From assembly GCA_026707745.1 (NCBI GenBank), contig JAPOWG010000040.1:1-64000 (forward strand): a DNA stretch of 64,000 nucleotides, given 5' to 3'. Below, one piece after another: positions 25,543 to 34,273 of this stretch (position 1 is its first letter; the number at the start of each line of letters is the position of its first letter). Below the pieces are notes generated by a model. It had not been told where the DNA came from and searched no databases. It saw only the letters and a list, made by a program, of their open reading frames with translations. The stretch comes from Chloroflexota bacterium. GTDB taxonomy: Bacteria > Chloroflexota > Anaerolineae > Aggregatilineales > Phototrophicaceae. Made by a program: the position numbers and the translations under genes.

Positions 25543-26532
25543 ATGCGCGCTTTGCCTCGAAAGGTCTGTTACCTTGCGATAATAACCGCCCTTCTGCTTT
25601 GGAGCGTTTTCAGCGCGTCAACTGACGATGAATGGTACACGGTTCAAACGGGCGACAGTTTCGAATCAATCGCGGCGCATTTTCAAGTGTCGATAGAGGC
25701 GCTGCTGGAACACAACAATCTGAGCGGCGACGAGTTCCTCCCACGTGGGCGGATACTGCGCATTCCCGCGCCGGAGATCCAACTACTCAGCCATCAAGTG
25801 GGACCGGACGATAGTATTCGATCGATCGCTACCCGATTTGGCGTCGCCGTAGCTGACTTGATGTCAGTGAACAACATCCAACAAGAGAGCCATCTTACTC
25901 CGGGGCAGACGATTTATTTGCCGGAAGGCGCGCTGGATAGTTTCGAGGGCAGTCATGTCGTGCAGCCGGGCGAAGCGCTAAACCGGATCGCCCGGCGCTA
26001 TGGACTGGATTGGCAGACGCTGGCGACGGTCAACAATCTCTCCAATCCGAACCTGATCTACGTCGGCCAGGTCCTTAAGGTGCCTGCATTTGAGGTACAA
26101 GCCGCCGATACGGCGACCACCGAAGCCGCGACTGCGATAGCTGTGTCCACCATTGCGCCAACCGTTGTTCCGACGCCCGTGCGGGCCCTTCCCAAATTGC
26201 TTTATCGCATACGCGTCGCGCAGCCGGGCGACACGATCGAAGGCTTGGCGCAACACTACGCCGTGCCGTTGCAAGACCTCTTGGACTTGAACAATCTACG
26301 GGGCGAAAGTCGCTTGTACGCCGGCGAGATCGTCTTACTCCCGCTGGCAACGGGCTTGAGCGGGCATCCCCGCGACCTGCCAACTGACGCGCAGAGTCAC
26401 GTTGTGCGTCGCGGCGAGACTCTGGCGAGCATCGCTAACCTGTACGGGCGCGACATGTGGGATATCGCCGTTGCCAATGGCCTACTAAACCCCAACCTTA
26501 TTTATGTTGGGCAAGTCTTGATTATTCAATAG
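25543..26532 (+). CDS. Secreted protein with five LysM repeats
   Basis: An N-terminal signal or anchor helix (about 9-25, CYLAIITALLLWSVFS) is followed by five LysM modules at about 32-75, 83-124, 136-180, 221-265 and 285-329. Each has the pattern V-x-x-G-(D/E)-(S/T)-(I/L)...N-x-L...(G)-Q-x-L-x-(I/V)-P. LysM binds GlcNAc-containing glycans such as peptidoglycan. A Thr/Ala/Pro-rich linker separates modules three and four. There is no catalytic domain, so it is likely an exported wall-binding protein. A TATAAT lies at 25446-25451. The ATG at 25543 is chosen over a TTG at 25525. Confidence 0.85.
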   Translation: MRALPRKVCYLAIITALLLWSVFSASTDDEWYTVQTGDSFESIAAHFQVSIEALLEHNNLSGDEFLPRGRILRIPAPEIQLLSHQVGPDDSIRSIATRFGVAVADLMSVNNIQQESHLTPGQTIYLPEGALDSFEGSHVVQPGEALNRIARRYGLDWQTLATVNNLSNPNLIYVGQVLKVPAFEVQAADTATTEAATAIAVSTIAPTVVPTPVRALPKLLYRIRVAQPGDTIEGLAQHYAVPLQDLLDLNNLRGESRLYAGEIVLLPLATGLSGHPRDLPTDAQSHVVRRGETLASIANLYGRDMWDIAVANGLLNPNLIYVGQVLIIQ

Positions 26533-26582
26533 CCGCGCGGCGGCAGCGAAAAAGTCTGTCCCGCTCAGGCAAAATCGCAAGC
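26531..26582. repeat. Dispersed intergenic element, copy 3
   Basis: AGCCGCGCGGCGGCAGCGA, then a short spacer, then TCCCGCTCAGGCAAAATCG. The left core is identical to copies 1 and 4 except at the variable seventh base. It sits immediately after the LysM gene, overlapping its stop by two bases, and before the arginase-like gene. Confidence 0.6.
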
Positions 26583-26629
26583 GTTCTCGTTGCTTGAGCG
26601 ACGCGGTTAACATAGACAGGAGCAGTGCA

Positions 26630-27409
26630 ATGTCGAATTATATCTGTATCGGCGTGCCCTACTATCTGGGCGAAAAGAGACGCGATCGGGCGGAAGTTCA
26701 AGCGCTGCGCGCAGCGGGCGTCGCTGATGAATTGAACGCGGATTGGGTGAACATTCAGCCCGATTTTGACGCTTCGGACGACCCGGTTGTGGCTGTCAAT
26801 CGCGCGCTTGCGGATACCATCAGGGCCTTTCCGGACAAGGTCCCGGTCGTATTCGCCAATGACTGCACAAGTTGCCTGGGCGTGGTCAAAGGTCTGGAAA
26901 GACGCGCGCCAGCCGTCCTCTGGTATGATTCGCATGGCGACTTCAATACGCCGGAAACGACACCCAGCGGGTTCCTCGGCGGCATGCCACTGGCGGCGCT
27001 GGTCGGGCGCGGCAACCAACATCTGATGCGGGGCATCGGCCTGGAACCCATCGCCGAATCCGATGTGATTGTCAGCGATGTGCGCAATCTCGATCCCGAA
27101 GAAGAGATCATGCTGCGAGAAAGCCAAGTGACGATTTATGAGACATTGGAGGCGCTCAATCAAGCGGCGCTGCCCCAAAAGCCACTGTACATCCATTTCG
27201 ATACCGATGTCGTCGATTGTGAAGACATGCCCGCTATGAGCTATCCCGAACCAGACGGACCTTCGCTGGGGGAAAGCATCGATTCACTCCAGCAGAGTTT
27301 GGCCAAAAGCGACACCGCGGGCATTCTCTTCAGCCTGTGGAACGGAACTCTAAAGGGCGGCGATCGCGCGCTTGCGGCTACGCTGTCCCTTATTCGAGCC
27401 CTGCGGTGA
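26630..27409 (+). CDS. Arginase/agmatinase-family protein
   Basis: A 259-residue ureohydrolase-fold protein. The dimetal motif DxHxD is present as D100-S-H102-G-D104-F-N, and a D-T-D pair follows in HFDTDVVD. The first metal motif, usually GGDHS, reads ND78-C79-TSCLG, so the His ligand is Cys. A Cys here occurs in a subset of the family. Hydrolysis of arginine, agmatine or another guanidino compound is the family role; substrate cannot be set from sequence. The start at 26630 follows ACAGGAG. The next gene, a peptidase, begins 10 bases after the stop, so the two probably form an operon. Confidence 0.8.
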   Translation: MSNYICIGVPYYLGEKRRDRAEVQALRAAGVADELNADWVNIQPDFDASDDPVVAVNRALADTIRAFPDKVPVVFANDCTSCLGVVKGLERRAPAVLWYDSHGDFNTPETTPSGFLGGMPLAALVGRGNQHLMRGIGLEPIAESDVIVSDVRNLDPEEEIMLRESQVTIYETLEALNQAALPQKPLYIHFDTDVVDCEDMPAMSYPEPDGPSLGESIDSLQQSLAKSDTAGILFSLWNGTLKGGDRALAATLSLIRALR

Positions 27410-27418
27410 TCGCGACCT

Positions 27419-28519
27419 ATGACGAGATTTCGCGACCTTATTCCAATAGCTAACCACCTCCCTACGGGCCCGCTCAACGGGATTACCGACGTCGCCGGCA
27501 TCCGTGTCGGTCATGTCACAAGAAATGAAGGCGAAGGAAAGCTGGTGCCGGGCCGGGGACCGATCCGCACCGGCGTCACTGCCGTTCTACCCCACTCCGG
27601 CAATGTGTTTCGCGAGAAGGCGCCGGCAGCGGTCCACACCATCAATGGCTATGGCAAAGCGACCGGGTTCGAGCAGATCCGCGATCTCGGCGTCATTGAA
27701 ACGCCCATCTGCCTGACCAATACGCTCAATATAGGCAAGGTCTGGGACGCGGTCGTCAGCTACTCGATCAGGGAGAACCCTGACATTGCGATTACAACAA
27801 GCAATGTCAGTCCGGTTGTCGGGGAATGCAACGATAATTTCCTCAACGATGGACAAGGACGGCATATCGGCGAGGCTGACGCGCTGCGCGCAATCGACGG
27901 CGCCAGCGCGGGCCAGGTAGCTGAAGGCTGTGTAGGAGCGGGCGCCGGGACACTCTGCTACGGCTTCAAAGGCGGAATCGGCACTGCCTCGCGTCTCGTG
28001 ATCGACGGCGCCTATACAGTCGCCGCGCTGCTGCAGACCAACTTCGGCCAGCGTCATGAATTACAGATTCTGGGAGTGCCAATCGGGCGACACGTCGCCA
28101 GAGATAATTTTGATTCGCCGCCGGGCTCGGTGATGGTCGTCATCGCTACCGACGCGCCACTCGGCGCCCGACAACTTGAGCGGATGGCAAAACGCGCGGC
28201 ATTCGGGCTCGGGCGTACCGGAACCATCTGTCACAGCGGCAGCGGCGACTTCGTTATCGCCTTCTCAACTTGCAACCGCCGCGTCCATGGGGCCACAGAA
28301 CTTGTGAGCGAGGCCCGCGCGATCAACGAAGAAGCGCAGTTTGCAGGCGGTCTTCTCATTGATCAGCTATTCCGCGCGGTGGTCGAGTGTGTCGAAGAAT
28401 CCGTGTACAACGCGCTAGTTGCAGCGGAAACCACAGTTGGCAGAGACGGGAACACTTTGCAGGCCTTGCCGCATGACCAACTTCAGGACTTAATGCGTCA
28501 TTACCGCCGTATGAAATGA
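27419..28519 (+). CDS. P1-family aminopeptidase (DmpA/BapA-like)
   Basis: A 366-residue serine peptidase of MEROPS family P1 (S58), which cuts itself into two chains and then removes N-terminal residues, sometimes D- or beta-amino acids. Visible are the N-terminal GPLNGITDVAGIRVGHVT, the conserved Asn in LLQTNFG (209), GAGAGTLCYGFKGGIGTASR, and the self-cleavage Ser237 in SPPGSVMVVIATDAPL. All key residues seem intact. It is next to the arginase-like gene, hinting at amino-acid salvage. Confidence 0.9.
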   Translation: MTRFRDLIPIANHLPTGPLNGITDVAGIRVGHVTRNEGEGKLVPGRGPIRTGVTAVLPHSGNVFREKAPAAVHTINGYGKATGFEQIRDLGVIETPICLTNTLNIGKVWDAVVSYSIRENPDIAITTSNVSPVVGECNDNFLNDGQGRHIGEADALRAIDGASAGQVAEGCVGAGAGTLCYGFKGGIGTASRLVIDGAYTVAALLQTNFGQRHELQILGVPIGRHVARDNFDSPPGSVMVVIATDAPLGARQLERMAKRAAFGLGRTGTICHSGSGDFVIAFSTCNRRVHGATELVSEARAINEEAQFAGGLLIDQLFRAVVECVEESVYNALVAAETTVGRDGNTLQALPHDQLQDLMRHYRRMK

Positions 28520-28650
28520 GTAAATCACTGCGGACTCTCAAATCCGCCTTAGAAACGTCAATGTTGGGTTTGCCATCATCCGCAAAAGCGCATATCATGG
28601 TATGATGCACGCTGATATCTGTTTCTTTCGCAGGGACAAGATCAGATAAT

Positions 28651-28974
28651 ATGTACGCCGACAACGAAATCTTATTCCCTCACTATGCCATTCCGGCGCT
28701 TCGCCACACGCGCGGCCGCAAGTGGATGAATCTCATAGACCGATTGTCCCGCAAAAATGAGACCAGTGTTGAGGTTATTGCCTTGATGTCCCTTATGATC
28801 GAGCTCAATGGTTGCCTCGCTTGTGAAACGGACAGTTATAGGGCGATGAGAGGTTGTACGGCCTGCGCGCAACAGACCTTGCGACGATTCAAAGGCAGCG
28901 ATGAAGAACTCATAGAGATGTATGAATCGTCGCTTTCCCAATTCCAAGCCTTGCAGTTGAGCTATGACAAATAG
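28651..28974 (+). CDS. Small protein with two CxxC motifs
   Basis: 107 residues. I recognise no named family. The centre reads MIELNGCLACETDSYRAMRG followed by CTACAQQTLRRFKG, giving two CxxC pairs 14 residues apart that could bind zinc or act in thiol redox chemistry. The rest is predicted helical. The pattern of conserved-looking Trp, Arg and Cys, with a normal codon bias, argues that it is a real gene. It stands alone between the peptidase and infC. Confidence 0.65.
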   Translation: MYADNEILFPHYAIPALRHTRGRKWMNLIDRLSRKNETSVEVIALMSLMIELNGCLACETDSYRAMRGCTACAQQTLRRFKGSDEELIEMYESSLSQFQALQLSYDK

Positions 28975-29008
28975 CTTGCATGCGCGAATCTGCGCCGGGT
29001 ACTCATAA

Positions 29009-29084
29009 TTGACAAGCAATTCGCGCCTGTGTTAAACTACGCGCCCGTAGTTCAGCGGGCTACGTATTTTTTAGTTTGCCCGCT
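29009..29084 (+). promoter_or_regulatory. Promoter and leader with competing hairpins before infC
   Basis: TTGACA (29009-29014), a 17-base gap and TTAAAC (29032-29037) make a good promoter. Downstream, CGTAG (29046-29050) can pair with CTACG (29060-29064) just before TATTTTTT, a weak terminator-like hairpin. AGCGGGC (29054-29060) can instead pair with GCCCGCT (29078-29084). The two structures exclude each other. In Bacillus the infC operon is controlled by L20 through leader attenuation; a similar device here is inference. Confidence 0.4.
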
Positions 29085-29097
29085 TTAGCTGAAGGGA

Positions 29098-29631
29098 ATG
29101 GTCAAGATAGCGAGTTCACCACATCGAATCAATCGAGATATTCGCGGCGTACGCGAAGTCCGGCTTATTGACGATACCAACACCAATATTGGTGTTGTCA
29201 ACATTCGTTACGCGCAAGAGCGCGCGGACGATGTAGGACTAGACCTGGTCGAGGTAGCGCCTAACGCCCAGCCGCCGGTTTGCCGCATAATGGATTACGG
29301 TAAGTTTCAATACGAGCAACGCCGTAAAGAACGCAAGTCCAAAAAGAACCAAGTCAAAGTCACGATCAAGGAGATACAACTACGACCAAAGACGGACGAA
29401 TATCACCTTCAATTCGACATCAAGCGCGCAACAAAGTGGCTGCAAGAAGGCAAAAAAGTCAAGTTCCGTGTACGGTTTCGCGGTAGGGAAATCACACATC
29501 AGCATATCGGACGCGATCGCCTGGCAAAAATCGAAGAAGCCTTGCAAGAAGTTGGCGTTGTAGAACAGCGCCCGAATATGGAAGGTCGCGACATGCTGAT
29601 GATCTTGGCGCCAAACAAGGAAAGCAAATGA
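29098..29631 (+). CDS. infC: Translation initiation factor IF-3
   Basis: IF-3 binds the 30S subunit and ensures correct start-codon choice. The N-terminal domain (RINRDIRGVREVRLIDD), the basic linker (YEQRRKERKSKKNQ) and the C-terminal domain with KEIQLRPKTDEYHLQFD and VKFRVRFRGREITH are all present in 177 residues. The start is ATG with GAAGGGA just upstream, not the AUU that self-regulates infC in E. coli. It heads the infC-rpmI-rplT operon. Confidence 0.97.
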   Translation: MVKIASSPHRINRDIRGVREVRLIDDTNTNIGVVNIRYAQERADDVGLDLVEVAPNAQPPVCRIMDYGKFQYEQRRKERKSKKNQVKVTIKEIQLRPKTDEYHLQFDIKRATKWLQEGKKVKFRVRFRGREITHQHIGRDRLAKIEEALQEVGVVEQRPNMEGRDMLMILAPNKESK

Positions 29632-29647
29632 AACTGGAGAGTTCGTA

Positions 29648-29899
29648 GTGCCACGCAAGAAGAAGACGACAAAGTATAAACTCAAAACGCACAAGGCAAC
29701 GGCCAAGCGCTTTCGTATGACGGGTACCGGAAAGATCGTCCGTACCAAGGGCGGCAAGAGTCATCTGCGGCGACGTTCGGCAAAGCGCGTTAAGCGGCAG
29801 TGGGACAAACGCATGGAAGTCGGTGAAGTTGCGATGCGACGGCGCATCCGTCGCCTGGCGCCCTATCTCGGCAAGTACAAGGCGAATCCGCCAGCTTAG
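29648..29899 (+). CDS. rpmI: 50S ribosomal protein L35
   Basis: A small, very basic ribosomal protein of 83 residues. [19 protein letters not shown] and the motif [13 protein letters not shown] identify L35. The C-terminal tail is about 15 residues longer than the usual 64-66. The start is GTG at 29648 with GGAG nine bases upstream, 16 bases after infC. Confidence 0.95.
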   Translation: MPRKKKTTKYKLKTHKATAKRFRMTGTGKIVRTKGGKSHLRRRSAKRVKRQWDKRMEVGEVAMRRRIRRLAPYLGKYKANPPA

Positions 29900-29961
29900 A
29901 ACCGCTGGAATACGCCACCTGCCCTTTCATTCACGGGACGTTTTATCTACGGAGAAGAAAC

Positions 29962-30315
29962 ATGGCAAGAACAAAAACCGGATTCGTCAGACGCAGACGA
30001 CACAAGAAAGTCCTCAAGCTCACCAAAGGACAGTGGGGCACGCGCAGCAAGCTATTCAAACGCGCTAACGAGGCCATGATGCGCAGCCTGTGGTACGCCT
30101 ATCGTGATAGACGACAGCGCCGTCGCCAGTTGCGCCGCCTTTGGATTCAACGCATTAACGCAGCCGCTCGTATGAACGGCATGAAGTACAGCCAGTTGAT
30201 CCATGGTTTGAAGCTGGCGGGTGTTGAGCTTGATCGCAAGAGCCTGGCGCATTTGGCAGTTCATGATGCGGATACATTCAGCAAGGTCGTGTCTGTGGCG
30301 AAGCAAAGCCTGTAA
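29962..30315 (+). CDS. rplT: 50S ribosomal protein L20
   Basis: L20 is needed early in assembly of the large subunit and in some bacteria represses its own operon. [22 protein letters not shown] N terminus (here beginning [10 protein letters not shown]) and [18 protein letters not shown] are typical. 117 residues, standard length. A terminator follows the stop. Confidence 0.97.
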   Translation: MARTKTGFVRRRRHKKVLKLTKGQWGTRSKLFKRANEAMMRSLWYAYRDRRQRRRQLRRLWIQRINAAARMNGMKYSQLIHGLKLAGVELDRKSLAHLAVHDADTFSKVVSVAKQSL

Positions 30316-30344
30316 CAGCGCCTACAATCGACTGTAACTTTGAG

Positions 30345-30370
30345 AAGGGTCACAATAGCGACCCTTTTTT
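30345..30370 (+). terminator. Rho-independent terminator after rplT
   Basis: AAGGGTC (30345-30351) and GACCCTT (30360-30366) form a 7-bp stem with an 8-base loop, followed by T6. The downstream gene begins only a few bases later. Confidence 0.85.
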
Positions 30371-30376
30371 CAATTG

Positions 30377-31180
30377 GTGAAGCCAAGCGTGGACATCATC
30401 ACCAGCATACAAAACAAGCGTGTCAAATACGTCAAATCCTTGCAGGCCAAGGGACGATTGCGGCGGAGCGAAAAAAAACTGATCCTCGAAGGAGACAGAT
30501 TGATCAGGGACGCGCTAAATAGTGGTGGCAGGCCAGATCTTGCGCTTTATACGCCGGAGTCCGCCGACTATGAGCTAATCGCTATTTTGCAGAATCGCAA
30601 TTGTGAACTCCTCCCCGTCAGCGAGGGCGTCTTGTCGCACATCAGCGATACAAAGCGGAGTCCAGGAATCCTGGTCGTTTTCCAGATCCCCAAACCGCCT
30701 ATCCCGAATCAAGCTGAGCGCGTGTTAATCCTGGACGCGGTCCGCGAGCCGGGCAATATGGGAACAGTCTTGCGTAGCGCCGCTGCCGCGGGCGTAGACA
30801 TCGCCATTTTGGCGCCGGGTTGTGTCGATCCTTACAGTTCGAAAGTCTTGCGCGCCGGTATGGGTGTTCATTTTCGCCTGCCCGTTGCCGAGGCGAAATG
30901 GCAGGAGATCCGCGCCTATTGCGCTGGCTTGACAGTGTACAGCGCGGACGCTCGAGGAGAGGCGGTCTATACCGAGGTAGATTGGGGGCAGCCCTGGGCG
31001 CTGGTTGTAGGTAACGAAGCGCACGGCATTAGTTCGGAAGCGCAGCGCATTTCCCGGTCGAGCGTGTCTGTCCCCATGTCGCATGAAGCCGAATCGCTCA
31101 ATGTCGCTTCCGCCGCGACGGTCATTCTCTTCGAGGCAAAGCGTCAGAGGCTGAAACGCGCCCCCCATCCCGGGCATTGA
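30377..31180 (+). CDS. TrmH-family RNA 2'-O-methyltransferase
   Basis: A SPOUT-class enzyme that methylates ribose in tRNA or rRNA with SAM. The N-terminal RNA-binding domain (KRVKYVKSLQAKGRLRRSEK, ILEGDRLIRDAL) is followed by the knotted domain with VREPGNMGTVLRSAAAAG, ALVVGNEAHGIS and VPMSHEAESLNVASAA. 267 residues from the GTG at 30377; a TTG at 30374 or GTG at 30389 are alternatives, and none has a clear ribosome site. It starts directly behind the rplT terminator, so it is translated either from read-through or from a leaderless mRNA. The target base is not known. Confidence 0.88.
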   Translation: MKPSVDIITSIQNKRVKYVKSLQAKGRLRRSEKKLILEGDRLIRDALNSGGRPDLALYTPESADYELIAILQNRNCELLPVSEGVLSHISDTKRSPGILVVFQIPKPPIPNQAERVLILDAVREPGNMGTVLRSAAAAGVDIAILAPGCVDPYSSKVLRAGMGVHFRLPVAEAKWQEIRAYCAGLTVYSADARGEAVYTEVDWGQPWALVVGNEAHGISSEAQRISRSSVSVPMSHEAESLNVASAATVILFEAKRQRLKRAPHPGH

Positions 31181-31322
31181 CTCCAAATCCTGCCACAAGT
31201 CCTTCGTAGACAGGACCGTAGCAATCGCATCAGGTTTTTCTTAAGCACCGAGAGCCCGAGCCGGGCATTGGACCGCTAAGTTTCGCAGACGCGCGCTAGG
31301 TTTGGAATGCGATACTAATGGA

Positions 31323-31736
31323 TTAAGGCAACAGTTCGAGATACTCGCAGTGATTAGGGCGGAACACGCTGAAATCGCGCCGGTCGAAGGTCGCGATACG
31401 CGTGATGTTCAGCCGCTCTGCGATGGCCATGATGCAGCAGTCTACGATGTCAAACTCTGCATCTGCATACGCAATGGCAATTTCGCGCACTCTTCTCAGG
31501 TCATCTAGCTCAATCGGCACAAGTTGCGCATTCAGGCGTGTGAAATATCCAAGAAACTGTTGCAGACCGAAATAACCAATATCGCGTGTGAGCAGGTAGC
31601 AGACTTCCGGCAACGCAACATCCGGCACGAGCAAGGTTTCATTGTTCTGAGACACAAAAGAAATAGCCTCTCGATGGGAGGCGTCTCTGGCGTTGTAAAG
31701 CGCATAAAGAATATTGCTATCCGCGATGACTGTCAT
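31323..31736 (-). CDS. PIN-domain ribonuclease toxin (VapC-like)
   Basis: 137 residues with the PIN nuclease acidic set: Asp6 (IADSNIL), Glu44 (LPEVCYLL), Asp99 (FDIVDCCIMAIAERL) and Asp118 (ATFDRRDF). VapC toxins cut specific tRNAs or rRNA when released from their antitoxin. It overlaps the antitoxin gene by four bases, downstream of it, the usual order for vapBC. The catalytic residues are complete, so the toxin is probably active. Confidence 0.88.
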   Translation of the reverse strand: MTVIADSNILYALYNARDASHREAISFVSQNNETLLVPDVALPEVCYLLTRDIGYFGLQQFLGYFTRLNAQLVPIELDDLRRVREIAIAYADAEFDIVDCCIMAIAERLNITRIATFDRRDFSVFRPNHCEYLELLP

Positions 31737-32008
31737 CTGCTTTTGCGACGTTTGAGGTAGTCAACGTATTCAGTGTTTAGTATCTCGCGGCTGCGGGCTG
31801 CGGTATTCACAGGATGCGGTGAAGCCAGGCCGGCTTCTTTGGCGTTACGCGCCAAATCTGCCAAGGTCGCCCACCGCTTATCATCGGTAGGTCGCTCTTT
31901 GGCATAGCGCTCAATCATGTCACGCAGCAGGTCGCCTAGGTCGGTATCGTGCTGCTCGGCGAGCTGTTCCAAACGCAGGGCGACGTCTTCCGGGATGTCG
32001 ATGGTCAT
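31733..32008 (-). CDS. VapB-type antitoxin
   Basis: 91 residues. The N terminus MTIDIPEDVALRLEQLAEQH has the beta-strand plus helix pattern of ribbon-helix-helix DNA-binding proteins, and the C-terminal part (about 55-91) is charged and likely wraps the toxin. GGAGGA stands before the ATG and a TACAAT (complement at 32032-32037) may be the -10 box. Such pairs repress their own promoter. Confidence 0.82.
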   Translation of the reverse strand: MTIDIPEDVALRLEQLAEQHDTDLGDLLRDMIERYAKERPTDDKRWATLADLARNAKEAGLASPHPVNTAARSREILNTEYVDYLKRRKSR

Positions 32009-32165
32009 TCTTCTGTCCTCCGCTTGGCGTTATTGTAGCATGGAATCTTGCGCAATGAACAGCACGTGGGATAGTCCGCACAACGCGACCGCGCCAGCCC
32101 CACTTCAATTTGCGGCGCGCCTGCGGTAGACTAGGCGAATTGCGCATTCATCAGCGAACGGGAGT

Positions 32166-33572
32166 ATGAACGCCATGGCTAAGGAATTTGATCTGGTTGT
32201 GCTGGGCGCCGGACCCGGCGGTTACATCGCCGCTATCCGCGCCAGCCAACTCGGGCTGAATACCGCGATCGTCGAGAAAAAATACTGGGGCGGCATTTGC
32301 CTGAATGTCGGCTGTATCCCCTCCAAAGCATTGCTGCGTAACGCCGAGTTGGCATATATCCTTAACAACGAGGCCGATACCTTTGGCATCAGCGGCGAAT
32401 TCAACCTGGACTATGCCAAAGCCTTTAAGCGCAGCCGCCGCGTCGCCAACGGCTTGACCAAGGGTGTGCAGTTTCTGATGCGCAAGAACAAGATTTCGAC
32501 CTTTGAAGGCTGGGCGACGCTCGCGGACGCCAACAATATGGTTGTATCACTAAATGACGGATCCGAAGAGACGATCAACTTCAAGCACCTCATTATCGCC
32601 ACCGGCGCGACAACGCGTCTGATCCCGGGCACAGCCTTGAGCGAGCGCGTTGTCACCTATGAAGAACAGATCATGGAAGACAATCTGCCGGGCAGCGTGA
32701 TTATCGCCGGCGCCGGCGCAATTGGCGTCGAATTCGCCTATATCATGCGCAACTATGGCGTCGAAGTCACCATGGTCGAATTCCTGGACCGTATCCTGCC
32801 ACTAGAAGATCCCGAGGTGAGCAAGGAGCTCGGCAAGATCTACGCAAAGATGGGTATCAAAGTCATGACCGGCACACGGGTCGAGGCGATCGTTGAAGAC
32901 GCCAATGGCGTCACCGTAACCGTATCATCTGACGATGGCGAGCAAGAACAAATCCGTGCCGAACGCGTTCTTCAGGCGATTGGTTTCCAGCCGCGCACGA
33001 CCGGATACGGGCTGGAAAACACAGGAGTTTTGCTCGACCCCGGGGGCGCCATCGAGATCAACGAAGAAATGCAGACCAATATCCCGCACATTTACGCCAT
33101 CGGTGATGTCACCGCCAAGTTGATGCTCGCCCACGTAGCCGAGGCGATGGGTGTGGTCGCTGCCGAGAATATTGCGGGCACAGCAACTGTCGCGCTCGAT
33201 TTCGATATGATGCCGCGCGCCACCTATTGTCAACCGCAGGTCGCCAGCTTTGGATACACCGAAGATCAGGCGACGGCGCGCGGTTACGAAGTGGCGGTTG
33301 CCAAGTTCCCCTTTCAAGCCAATGCCAAGGCGCGGGGCATGGGTGACGCCAGCGGCTTCGTCAAGGTGATCAGCGACAAGCGCTATGGCGAAATCCTGGG
33401 CGCCCATATGATCGGTCACGATGTTACGGAACTGCTGCCCGAACTGACTTTGGCCCGTTCTGCCGAATTGACCGCGGCCGAGATCGCGCGCAACGTACAC
33501 GCCCACCCCACCTTGAGCGAAGCGATAAAAGAGGTGGCGCACGGTTTGGAAGGCCACTTCCTCAACATCTGA
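32166..33572 (+). CDS. lpdA: Dihydrolipoamide dehydrogenase (E3)
   Basis: A flavin disulfide oxidoreductase that regenerates lipoamide in 2-oxoacid dehydrogenase and glycine cleavage complexes. It has the FAD loop [15 protein letters not shown], the redox pair [13 protein letters not shown], the NAD loop [14 protein letters not shown], the second FAD motif IYAIGDVT, and the C-terminal catalytic His-Glu in HAHPTLSEA. 468 residues, normal. GGGAG stands close to the ATG at 32166; an ATG nine bases later is also possible. No E1 or E2 gene is adjacent. Confidence 0.95.
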   Translation: MNAMAKEFDLVVLGAGPGGYIAAIRASQLGLNTAIVEKKYWGGICLNVGCIPSKALLRNAELAYILNNEADTFGISGEFNLDYAKAFKRSRRVANGLTKGVQFLMRKNKISTFEGWATLADANNMVVSLNDGSEETINFKHLIIATGATTRLIPGTALSERVVTYEEQIMEDNLPGSVIIAGAGAIGVEFAYIMRNYGVEVTMVEFLDRILPLEDPEVSKELGKIYAKMGIKVMTGTRVEAIVEDANGVTVTVSSDDGEQEQIRAERVLQAIGFQPRTTGYGLENTGVLLDPGGAIEINEEMQTNIPHIYAIGDVTAKLMLAHVAEAMGVVAAENIAGTATVALDFDMMPRATYCQPQVASFGYTEDQATARGYEVAVAKFPFQANAKARGMGDASGFVKVISDKRYGEILGAHMIGHDVTELLPELTLARSAELTAAEIARNVHAHPTLSEAIKEVAHGLEGHFLNI

Positions 33573-33588
33573 TGGCAGGGCTCGGTCT

Positions 33589-34263
33589 CTACTCGCCGTA
33601 TTGACGTGGCCAACAGTCGACGATCAAGCTGGTATAAATCAGTTTGCCGCCGACATTTCGCTCGTCATGCGCAGCCGATCGACCGATAAATCCGTCCTCC
33701 GCATGCCAGGATTCCCGGTGCAATACACCTGAGGCGTCAAAGTATTCCAGGAGTTGGAATTCGTAGCCGCACTCTCGCAAGATATGCGCGATCTTTTCGC
33801 TGTTGTAGAGCACCTTGTGATCGTCGGCGCCCTCGCCTATGCCGCCGGGGCGCACATGTTCAATGTAATTTGCATCCGGATGGTTTCCGTCCGGCACAGC
33901 CAGTCGAATGCGCCCGTCCTTGGCTATGTAGAGACGCGCCAAACGCAGAAACTGGCCCAACTCATCGACTGTCAGGTGCTCAAAGACATGTTCAGCCAAC
34001 ATTCTATTGATTGACGCGGGCTGGAAGAGCAGCGCCCAATGCTCGTGTTTAAGAACGTGGAATGCGGGAATGTCTGTCGCGACCCAGTTTTCGTAACCCG
34101 TATCTCCTGCGCCAATAATGACTTTGAGCGGCTTTCCGGATCTTGTGCATTCGTTGACGCCCGCGCGGATAACCCTTTGCTGGTTTTTCAATTTCGCGTG
34201 ATTGCGGTACTTGCGAACGAGCGGCGCGTAGAGCGGCCTCAGCAGACGCTTGACTGAATTCAT
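33589..34263 (-). CDS. SAM-dependent methyltransferase-like protein
   Basis: 224 residues with a class I methyltransferase pattern: VIIGAGDTGYENWVATDI as the nucleotide loop, then AEHVFEHLTVDEL and GRIRLAVPDGNHPD, as in methyltransferases of glycan gene clusters. It is the last gene of the long minus-strand array, 10 bases after glycosyltransferase 1, so co-transcription is very likely. A role in methylating a sugar or lipid-linked glycan fits the context. That is inference; the substrate is unknown. Confidence 0.7.
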   Translation of the reverse strand: MNSVKRLLRPLYAPLVRKYRNHAKLKNQQRVIRAGVNECTRSGKPLKVIIGAGDTGYENWVATDIPAFHVLKHEHWALLFQPASINRMLAEHVFEHLTVDELGQFLRLARLYIAKDGRIRLAVPDGNHPDANYIEHVRPGGIGEGADDHKVLYNSEKIAHILRECGYEFQLLEYFDASGVLHRESWHAEDGFIGRSAAHDERNVGGKLIYTSLIVDCWPRQYGE

Positions 34264-34273
34264 TTCAGAAAGC

